Source: Campylobacterales bacterium (lineage in GTDB: Bacteria; Campylobacterota; Campylobacteria; Campylobacterales; JACAEZ01). Taken from it: a stretch of 6,723 bases of DNA. The DNA is taken from contig JACAEZ010000100.1 of assembly GCA_013388565.1 (NCBI GenBank), positions 1 through 6,723 on the forward strand, given 5' to 3'. Below the pieces are notes generated by a model, which saw nothing but the letters and a program-made list of their open reading frames with translations, had not been told where the DNA came from and did not search any database. The translations under genes were made by a program, and so were the position numbers. This document shows, piece by piece, positions 1 through 5,046 of this stretch; position 1 is the first letter of the stretch, and every line of letters starts with the position of its first letter.

Positions 1-425
1 ATCCACTTCCAAGTGTTATTTCTGCTGGTTTTACTGAAGTAGATTTATCATCATTAGAAGTAGGGCAACCAAGAACGGTAGAGTGGAGAGGAAAACCTAT
101 TTTCATTTTGAAAAAAAGTGATGATATGGGTTTTTGTGAGAATAGAGACCTAAAAACTACTAGTGGTGTTTATAATATTGCGATAGGTATTTGTACACAT
201 TTGGGTTGTATTCCTTCATGGAGTGGAGGTGAAAAAAAATATAAATGTGCTTGTCATGGTGGTGAGTTTGACCCATGTGGCAAACAAATATTTGGACCAC
301 CACCTAGACCTTTTGATATTCCACCTTTTAGTGTGAGTGGTAATAAAATTATTTTAGGCGAAGAAGGTCCTGAATATAAAAAAATGATAGCTCTTAGAGA
401 TTCTAGCTCTAATGTAGTTGCATAA
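1..425 (+). CDS. petA: Rieske 2Fe-2S subunit of cytochrome bc1 complex (5' truncated)
   Basis: This is the iron-sulfur subunit that takes one electron from quinol at the Qo site of cytochrome b and passes it to the c-type cytochrome on the periplasmic side. The reading frame is open from the window edge (first full codon at base 3) and gives 140 residues before TAA. The N-terminal Tat-type signal/membrane anchor and roughly the first few dozen residues lie outside the window. Both Rieske boxes are intact: CTHLGC at partial residues 64-69 and CACHGG at 82-87. These supply the two Cys and two His cluster ligands plus the disulfide pair of the family. The following FGPPPRPFDIPPF segment (98-110) is the usual proline-rich loop of the cluster fold. 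An ATG at 126 and a TTG at 108 lie within the domain and are not the start. petB follows after 11 bases, and the stop codon overlaps the petB ribosome site. Identification is very secure; only the 5' end is unknown. Confidence 0.96.
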   Translation, partial: PLPSVISAGFTEVDLSSLEVGQPRTVEWRGKPIFILKKSDDMGFCENRDLKTTSGVYNIAIGICTHLGCIPSWSGGEKKYKCACHGGEFDPCGKQIFGPPPRPFDIPPFSVSGNKIILGEEGPEYKKMIALRDSSSNVVA

Positions 426-430
426 GGAGA
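423..430 (+). promoter_or_regulatory. Ribosome binding site of petB
   Basis: The sequence TAAGGAGA lies 6 bases before the petB ATG at 437. Its first three bases are the petA stop codon, so termination of petA and initiation of petB are physically linked and translational coupling is likely. Confidence 0.8.
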
Positions 431-436
431 TTTTAT

Positions 437-1669
437 ATGGCACATTTCAAAGAAGCAAATGGTGTTGGTGAATGGCTTGACCAGAGACTAGCAACGGGTA
501 CACTTACTAAAGTGTTGATGACTGAATATTGGATTCCTAAAAATATCAATTTCCTATGGGCAATGGGGATGGTATTAGCATTTACATTTAAAATTCTTGT
601 AATATCTGGAATTTTCTTATTAATGTATTATAAACCTGATGTTAATTTAGCATTTGATAGTGTAAATTATACTATTATGCAAGAGGTTGAGTATGGGTGG
701 CTGTTTAGACATGTTCATGGTGTTGCCGCATCTGTTGTCTTTTTAGTTATTTATATTCATATGCTTGTAGGAATTTATTATGGTTCTTATAAAAGAGGCA
801 GAGAGATGATTTGGATAAGTGGTATGCTTTTATTTGTTACATTTTCTGCTGAAGCATTTAGTGGATATATGTTGCCTTGGGGACAAATGAGTTATTGGGC
901 TGCTCAAGTTATTACAAATTTATTTGGTGGTATTCCTTTAATAGGTAGCGAACTTGTTATTTGGATTAGAGGTAATTTCGTTGTTGCTGATGCTACATTG
1001 ACAAGATTTTTTATGCTTCATGTACTATTATTGCCATTAGCTATTATGATGATTATTGTACTTCACTTCTATTCACTTAGAATACCTCATGTTAATAATC
1101 AAGAGTGTGAAGAGTTGGATTTTGATAAAGAGGCTGAAAAATATAAAAAAGGTGATAAAAAAGGTGCTAAAATAATTCCATTTTGGCCAGTATTTATGGC
1201 AAAAGATGTATTTGTAGTAGCTGTATTTATGATATTCTTTTTCTATTTAGTGTTTTATCATTACAATTTTGCAATGGATCCTGTAAACTTTGACCAAGCA
1301 AATCCGATGAAAACACCTGCTCATATCTATCCTGAATGGTATTTCTTATGGAGTTATGAAGTTTTAAGAGGTTTCTTCTTTAGTTCTGATTTAGGTTTGG
1401 CTGCATTTGGTGTTGCAAATATAATATTTTTCTTAATGCCATTTTTAGATAAAGATAAAACAGTTAAACCAGCACATAAAAGACCAATGTTCTTTATTTG
1501 GTTTTGGTTGTTGATTATAGATATGATAGTTCTTACTGTATATGGAAAATTACCTCCAACAGGTCCAAATGCATGGATAGGTTTTGTTGCATCTGTTGTA
1601 TTTTTAGTGTTATTTGTTTTACTTCCAATTATTACAAAAATAGATTTCAACAAAGCTGGAGGTAAATAG
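437..1669 (+). CDS. petB: Cytochrome b of the bc1 complex
   Basis: This is the di-haem membrane subunit that carries the quinol-oxidising (Qo) and quinone-reducing (Qi) sites. It has 410 residues and about eight hydrophobic helices (roughly 38-65, 94-115, 123-145, 190-212, 253-276, 320-337, 350-368, 379-400). It is therefore a full-length, unsplit cytochrome b rather than a b6 plus subunit IV pair. Haem ligands are His94 and His108 in helix B (14 apart) and His195 and His210 in helix D (15 apart). The helix D spacing is the cytochrome b6f value, not the 14 of mitochondrial-type cytochrome b. The Qo motif PEWY is at 299-302, and the SGYMLPWGQ segment at 142-150 matches the conserved helix C end. 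A charged, lysine-rich loop lies at 223-246 after helix D. The start is fixed by a TAAGGAGA site 6 bases upstream. The stop codon overlaps the petC GTG by one base. Identification is very secure. Confidence 0.97.
   Translation: MAHFKEANGVGEWLDQRLATGTLTKVLMTEYWIPKNINFLWAMGMVLAFTFKILVISGIFLLMYYKPDVNLAFDSVNYTIMQEVEYGWLFRHVHGVAASVVFLVIYIHMLVGIYYGSYKRGREMIWISGMLLFVTFSAEAFSGYMLPWGQMSYWAAQVITNLFGGIPLIGSELVIWIRGNFVVADATLTRFFMLHVLLLPLAIMMIIVLHFYSLRIPHVNNQECEELDFDKEAEKYKKGDKKGAKIIPFWPVFMAKDVFVVAVFMIFFFYLVFYHYNFAMDPVNFDQANPMKTPAHIYPEWYFLWSYEVLRGFFFSSDLGLAAFGVANIIFFLMPFLDKDKTVKPAHKRPMFFIWFWLLIIDMIVLTVYGKLPPTGPNAWIGFVASVVFLVLFVLLPIITKIDFNKAGGK
1658..1662 (+). promoter_or_regulatory. Ribosome binding site that supports the GTG start of petC
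   Basis: GGAGG inside the last codons of petB sits 6 bases before GTG at 1669. It supports the non-ATG start, which overlaps the petB TAG by one base (TAGTG). A start here also keeps the N-terminal membrane anchor of PetC. Confidence 0.8.
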
Positions 1670-2526
1670 TGAGAGAGTTAAAAATACTATTAATAGTAAT
1701 TATTTTTACTGGTATTACATATTGGGGTGTTGAACCGTTGGCACATAGTGTATTTCATCCTCACACACCAGATGCAGACTATACATTTAAAGATGTGGAT
1801 GGGTTAAATGGTGTAAAAGGTGATGCAAGTAAGGGTGCTGAAATTGCAACTAATTGTATAGGTTGCCATAGTATAAAATCTGCTGGATTTGAAGCTCCAA
1901 TGAGTGCTAATGATGCAGCTGCTACATATGGTGTTGTTCCGCCAGACCTTTCTACAGCAGCAAAAATTTATGACCATAACTATTTGGCAGCATTTATTAA
2001 AAATCCTGCTGTTGCATCTAAAGTTGCTCATAAATTTGATGGTGTAAATAAAGTACATCCAATGCCAGGGTATGACTATTTAGGAAATGAAGCAATAGCT
2101 GATTTAATAGCATATTTAGGCTCTATCGCTCCAAAAGATATAAGTGCTAAAGCAGTTTTTGAAGATGCTTGTTCAAGATGTCACTCTATGAAATATGCAA
2201 AAATTTCATCAACTACACAAGTTGATGTAGTATCTAAATATATGGGTTCAACTCCTCCAGACCTTTCTATGATGATTAGAAGTAGAGGTGACGAATATCT
2301 ACATAAATTTATTAATGACCCTCAAAAATTACTTCATGGTACATCTATGCCTAGAGTTGGTTTGACAAAAGAGTCTGAAGAGAAAGTTGTAGAATTTATG
2401 ACCCAAACTGGTGATTCTAAAAAAGATGAAAGAGAGTCTTTAGGACCGAAAGTATTAATGTATTTGGCTATTTTAGCAGTATTTGCATATTTATGGAAAG
2501 TTAAAATATGGAGAGAAGTACACTAA
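1669..2526 (+). CDS. petC: Di-haem c-type cytochrome subunit of the bc1 complex (cytochrome c1 equivalent)
   Basis: This subunit accepts electrons from the Rieske protein and hands them to soluble cytochromes in the periplasm. It has 285 residues and starts with GTG. A hydrophobic signal-anchor covers residues 4-20. Two cytochrome c folds follow, with CIGCH at 63-67 and CSRCH at 168-172. Probable Met sixth ligands are Met132 (HPMPGY) and Met227 (TSMPRV). The motif PPDLS appears once in each half (91-95 and 196-200), which points to an internal duplication as in cytochrome c4-like proteins. A second membrane helix lies near the C-terminus (about 260-278) and ends in a basic tail. Mono-haem mitochondrial cytochrome c1 is different; the di-haem form is the known type in Campylobacterota. 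The gene overlaps petB by one base and ends inside a palindrome. Identification is secure; the Met ligands are inferred from position. Confidence 0.95.
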   Translation: MRELKILLIVIIFTGITYWGVEPLAHSVFHPHTPDADYTFKDVDGLNGVKGDASKGAEIATNCIGCHSIKSAGFEAPMSANDAAATYGVVPPDLSTAAKIYDHNYLAAFIKNPAVASKVAHKFDGVNKVHPMPGYDYLGNEAIADLIAYLGSIAPKDISAKAVFEDACSRCHSMKYAKISSTTQVDVVSKYMGSTPPDLSMMIRSRGDEYLHKFINDPQKLLHGTSMPRVGLTKESEEKVVEFMTQTGDSKKDERESLGPKVLMYLAILAVFAYLWKVKIWREVH

Positions 2527-2544
2527 TTAGTGTACTTTCTTTTT
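2516..2544 (+). terminator. Palindromic hairpin plus T-tract across the petC stop codon
   Basis: Bases 2516-2537 are a perfect 22-base palindrome. It folds as a 9-bp stem (AAGTACACT with AGTGTACTT) around an AATT loop, and is followed by TCTTTTT. The petC stop codon TAA (2524-2526) lies at its centre. The layout fits an intrinsic terminator or attenuator, or a hairpin that protects the petABC 3' end, placed before the next cytochrome gene. Termination strength cannot be judged from sequence. A site for a dimeric DNA-binding protein is a less likely reading. Confidence 0.65.
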
Positions 2545-2553
2545 AAGTATCTC

Positions 2554-2560
2554 AAGGAGA
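2554..2560 (+). promoter_or_regulatory. Ribosome binding site that sets the start of the class II cytochrome
   Basis: AAGGAGA lies 8 bases before ATG 2569. It selects this start over the in-frame TAG-TGT-ACT region upstream and over any non-ATG start near 2530, which would put 13 extra residues in front of an otherwise standard signal peptide. Confidence 0.8.
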
Positions 2561-2568
2561 GTATAATT

Positions 2569-2964
2569 ATGAGAAAACTAAAAACTTTAGTTATTATAAG
2601 TGCTTTAAGTTTGTCGCTTAATGCAGCGGATAATACACAAAAAACAATGCTTGGAATGGAAGATGGATTAAATTCTATCCAAAAAGGGTTTTTATATAAT
2701 AGTGTTGAATTAATTAAAAAAGGTGTTGAAAAAATTCAAGAATCGAATAAAGTTTATAAAGACCCAAAAGCAGTAACAGCTTTTTTACCTGAAAACAAAA
2801 AACATATGTCAAATATAGCATTTAGGTCAGCAGCTAGAATTGATGTTGCAACTTCTGATTTATTAGAATATTTAAAAGCTAAAGAGATGAATAAAGCTCA
2901 TGAATCATTTTCTGATATTTTAGATGCTTGTACTGCTTGTCACTCTATCGTTAGAAGCTGGTAA
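2569..2964 (+). CDS. Exported class II c-type cytochrome (cytochrome c'/c-556-like)
   Basis: This is a 131-residue protein with a signal peptide: basic MRKLK, a hydrophobic stretch to about residue 17, and cleavage probably after Ala19 or Ala20. The single haem site CTACH (121-125) lies six residues from the C-terminus. The rest looks like a mainly helical protein, as expected of the four-helix-bundle class II cytochromes c. Met27 or Met30 near the mature N-terminus could be the sixth ligand, which would make it low-spin and electron-transferring (c-556 type) rather than a gas-binding cytochrome c'. This is inference from position only. The gene starts 42 bases after petC, on the same strand, beyond a palindrome with a T-tract. 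A periplasmic electron carrier working with the bc1 complex is likely but not shown. A strong hairpin follows 7 bases after the stop codon. Confidence 0.85.
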   Translation: MRKLKTLVIISALSLSLNAADNTQKTMLGMEDGLNSIQKGFLYNSVELIKKGVEKIQESNKVYKDPKAVTAFLPENKKHMSNIAFRSAARIDVATSDLLEYLKAKEMNKAHESFSDILDACTACHSIVRSW

Positions 2965-2971
2965 TTTTTAA

Positions 2972-3003
2972 AATTTAGAGGTTGTTTGAAAAACCTCTAA
3001 ATT
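2972..3003 (+). terminator. Intrinsic terminator hairpin after the cytochrome genes
   Basis: A perfect 12-bp inverted repeat (AATTTAGAGGTT with AACCTCTAAATT) surrounds an 8-base loop. It begins 7 bases after the stop codon of the class II cytochrome. The downstream sequence is T-rich (AATTTATACTTTTTTAC) rather than an immediate pure T-run. It is likely the end of the pet transcription unit. Confidence 0.75.
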
Positions 3004-3048
3004 AATTTATACTTTTTTACTACTTGTTTATTTAACAAATCTTGATTT

Positions 3049-3077
3049 TTTACATATCAAATATCTTACAGTATTAA
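3049..3077 (+). promoter_or_regulatory. Possible sigma70-type promoter for the pyruvate-kinase-like gene
   Basis: TTTACA (3049-3054) and TATTAA (3072-3077) are separated by 17 bases and lie about 55 bases before the ATG, beyond a terminator. An alternative -10 box, TAAAAT, is at 3086-3091. Such matches are common in AT-rich DNA and Campylobacterota promoters often lack a clear -35, so the evidence is weak. The position between a terminator and a gene is the main support. Confidence 0.35.
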
Positions 3078-3120
3078 AAATGAAATAAAATTGTATTACA
3101 CTTCTCTTATTAAAACCTTC

Positions 3121-3126
3121 AAGGGG
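3121..3126 (+). promoter_or_regulatory. Ribosome binding site that sets the start of the pyruvate-kinase-like gene
   Basis: AAGGGG lies 6 bases before ATG 3133. The frame stays open upstream to a TTG at 3091, but that codon has no comparable site and would add 14 unconserved-looking residues. Confidence 0.7.
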
Positions 3127-3132
3127 TACAGT

Positions 3133-4935
3133 ATGGATTATAATTTAATAAAAGAGTGTTTTTCTGAACTAAAAGAGATAAAATCAGTTTTAAAAGAGTG
3201 TGCATACTCTAAACAAGATGATTTAAATGATTATCCTAAACTTAGTATTGTTAATTTAAAACAATATTTAAAACTTAGAAGTATAGATATAACCTATTTA
3301 CAAGAAAAGCTAATAAAACTTGGTTTGTCATCTATTGGTAGAAGCCAACCTCATATATTATATACTATAAATCAAATATTAATTATATTATCAAAATTAC
3401 AAAATGAAGAGTATAATGAAATTGACAATCCTCTTGATTATGATTTGGCTTATAAAATTATGAATAAAAGATTAAAAATATTTGGTTTTACAGCAGAAAG
3501 TCAATATGCTAAAACAAAAATTATGGTGACATTGCCAAGTGAAGCTGCATTTGATAGTAAGCTTATAGAAGAGTTGGCTACAAATGGTGCTGATATTTTG
3601 AGAATAAATAGTGCTCATGATGATACACAAAGTTGGCGAAATATGGCTGAAAGTATAAAAGAGATAAATCAAAAACATAATTTATCTACTAAAATATATT
3701 ATGATTTGGCTGGACCAAAAATAAGAACAACAAAAATTAAAAAAATTAAACCACCTGTAAAAATTGGCTCAAGAGCAATAATAAAAAAAATAAGATTAAT
3801 TGATGATACAAAAGCACAAACAAGGGAAGAGATAAACTCCTTTGATGCAATAATTGCTATAAATAAAGAATTTTTGAAAAAATGTGAAATAGGTGACAAA
3901 ATTGAATTTAAAGATTTATATGATAGAAAAAGAGTTCTTGAGATAGTCTTTATTGAAGATTTTAATATAGTCTGTGAAATAAAAAACAGTGCTATCATAG
4001 ATGAAAGTACTGTACTTAAATTGTCTAAAAAAAATAAAAAATATAAAACTAATGTAAAAAATATAAGAGAAGTTGTTGAAGAGATAAGAGTATTTAACAA
4101 TGAGCATATTTTATTAAAAGCAGATATTGATGAAGGATATGCAAAATATATAAAAGATGGTATTGAACAAATTGCTACTATTGGTTGTTCGTCAATTGAG
4201 GCAATTCATTGTGTTAAAGTTGGCGATAGAGTATTCATTGATGATGGTAAAATTGAGCTTAAGGTTGTTGAAAAAAAAGAGAGTGAGATTTTATGTGTTG
4301 TTGTTAGGTCTAAAGATAAAGGTGTTGTAATAAAAGAAGAAAAAGGAATAAATTTTCCTGATAGTGATATAAATTTAAAAGCGATAACAGATGAAGATAT
4401 TGAAAATTTATTGTCGGTTATTGATTATGTTGACATTATAGGTATTTCATTTTGTCAATCTAAAGAGGATATTGAAGATTTAATATCTATATTAAAATCA
4501 AAAAATAATATTAATCTTAGTATTGTAGCTAAAATAGAGACACAAAAGAGTGTAAAAAATCTACCTTCTATATTAGAAGCACTTATTGAACATAATAACA
4601 GTGGTGTCATGATAGCAAGAGGTGATTTAGCTATTGAAGTTGGTTTTGAAAATTTATCTGTTTTGCAAGAAGAGATATTAAATTTATGTGAGGCAGCTCA
4701 TATGCCTGTAATTTATGCTACTCAAGTTTTAGAAAATAAGATGAAAACAAATTTGCCAAGTAGAGCAGAGATTACAGATGCAGCTTTTGCACAAAGAGCA
4801 GATTGTATTATGTTAAATAAAGGGGCTTATGCTGTTGATACAATTAAAATATTAAAAACTATACTTAGACAGATGCATAAATTGTTTAAAAAGAATAGAC
4901 AACTTTTAACAATTGAAACACATTGGTGTGTATAA
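3133..4935 (+). CDS. Divergent pyruvate-kinase-like protein with N-terminal extension
   Basis: Pyruvate kinase converts phosphoenolpyruvate and ADP to pyruvate and ATP in the cytoplasm. The protein has 600 residues, against about 470-480 for common bacterial enzymes. Residues 1-125 are an extension whose segment LGLSSIGRSQPH (63-74) resembles an extension I recall from other proteobacterial pyruvate-kinase-like proteins. The catalytic barrel follows: KTKIMVTLPS (127-136), RINSAH (157-162), DLAGPKIRT (191-199), AKIE (466-469, catalytic Lys467 and metal Glu469), ARGDLAIE (495-502, metal Asp498) and ATQVLE (529-534, Thr530). Residues 209-411 form an enlarged B domain that seems to hold two related units. 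The usual MLSGETA motif is MLNKGAY (560-566). The protein ends soon after, so the C-terminal allosteric domain is absent. Substrate-site residues are mostly kept and activity is plausible. However, the family is divergent, so direction, effectors and even substrate are uncertain. It stands alone between a terminator and another leader. Confidence 0.85.
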   Translation: MDYNLIKECFSELKEIKSVLKECAYSKQDDLNDYPKLSIVNLKQYLKLRSIDITYLQEKLIKLGLSSIGRSQPHILYTINQILIILSKLQNEEYNEIDNPLDYDLAYKIMNKRLKIFGFTAESQYAKTKIMVTLPSEAAFDSKLIEELATNGADILRINSAHDDTQSWRNMAESIKEINQKHNLSTKIYYDLAGPKIRTTKIKKIKPPVKIGSRAIIKKIRLIDDTKAQTREEINSFDAIIAINKEFLKKCEIGDKIEFKDLYDRKRVLEIVFIEDFNIVCEIKNSAIIDESTVLKLSKKNKKYKTNVKNIREVVEEIRVFNNEHILLKADIDEGYAKYIKDGIEQIATIGCSSIEAIHCVKVGDRVFIDDGKIELKVVEKKESEILCVVVRSKDKGVVIKEEKGINFPDSDINLKAITDEDIENLLSVIDYVDIIGISFCQSKEDIEDLISILKSKNNINLSIVAKIETQKSVKNLPSILEALIEHNNSGVMIARGDLAIEVGFENLSVLQEEILNLCEAAHMPVIYATQVLENKMKTNLPSRAEITDAAFAQRADCIMLNKGAYAVDTIKILKTILRQMHKLFKKNRQLLTIETHWCV

Positions 4936-4959
4936 AGATTAAATTATATTAAAAGTTAG

Positions 4960-4985
4960 AAAATTAATATAAATTTTATTTTTTT
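4960..4985 (+). terminator. Weak A/T-only hairpin and T-run after the pyruvate-kinase-like gene
   Basis: AAAATT (4960-4965) and AATTTT (4972-4977) can pair around a 6-base loop and are followed by seven T at 4979-4985. An alternative pairing joins AAAATTAA (4960-4967) with TTAATTTT (4984-4991). An outer 8-base inverted repeat, TAAAAGTT (4950-4957) with AACTTTTA (4998-5005), encloses the region. With no G-C pair in the inner stem, stability is low, and such repeats are expected by chance in this composition. Confidence 0.3.
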
Positions 4986-5010
4986 AATTTTATTTTGAAC
5001 TTTTAGAGAG

Positions 5011-5016
5011 TAAAAT
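5011..5016 (+). promoter_or_regulatory. Possible -10 element of the nucleotidyltransferase fusion gene
   Basis: TAAAAT lies 30 bases before ATG 5047, downstream of a very T-rich stretch (4974-4995). This resembles the AT-rich upstream pattern of Campylobacterota promoters that lack a fixed -35. It would give a leader of about 25 bases that contains the ribosome site. The match is common in such DNA, so this is tentative. Confidence 0.3.
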
Positions 5017-5035
5017 CAATAAAAATAAACAATAG

Positions 5036-5043
5036 AAAGGTGA
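5036..5043 (+). promoter_or_regulatory. Ribosome binding site of the nucleotidyltransferase fusion gene
   Basis: AAAGGTGA ends 3 bases before ATG 5047; its AAAGG core is 6 bases from the start. The start is also fixed by the protein, since [13 protein letters not shown] is the standard N-terminus of the nucleotidyltransferase fold. Confidence 0.7.
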
Positions 5044-5046
5044 TAG

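Noticed and set aside
1354..1653. Minus-strand open frame of 99 codons opposite petB
   Set aside because: It lies entirely over a well-supported cytochrome b gene and has low-complexity, Asn/Lys/Ile-rich sequence with no recognisable motif, so it is an antisense shadow. The same applies to the minus-strand frames at 254-445, 1804-2058, 3472-3678, 3699-4100 and 3916-4107.
2562..2567. Perfect TATAAT, a consensus -10 box
   Set aside because: It lies between the ribosome site and the ATG at 2569, so a transcript from it would begin inside the coding region and could not serve this gene.
3024..3038. Short inverted repeat TTGTT/AACAA before the pyruvate-kinase-like gene
   Set aside because: A 5-bp A/T-rich stem with a 5-base loop is expected by chance in this composition, and the stronger hairpin at 2972-3003 already explains termination.
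3091..3132. TTG at 3091 as an upstream start of the pyruvate-kinase-like gene
   Set aside because: There is no good ribosome site in front of it, whereas ATG 3133 has AAGGGG at proper spacing.
2965..3132. Possible small RNA or tRNA in the largest gap
   Set aside because: Apart from the terminator and possible promoter boxes, no cloverleaf, GTTCRA motif, CCA end or second stable hairpin is visible.
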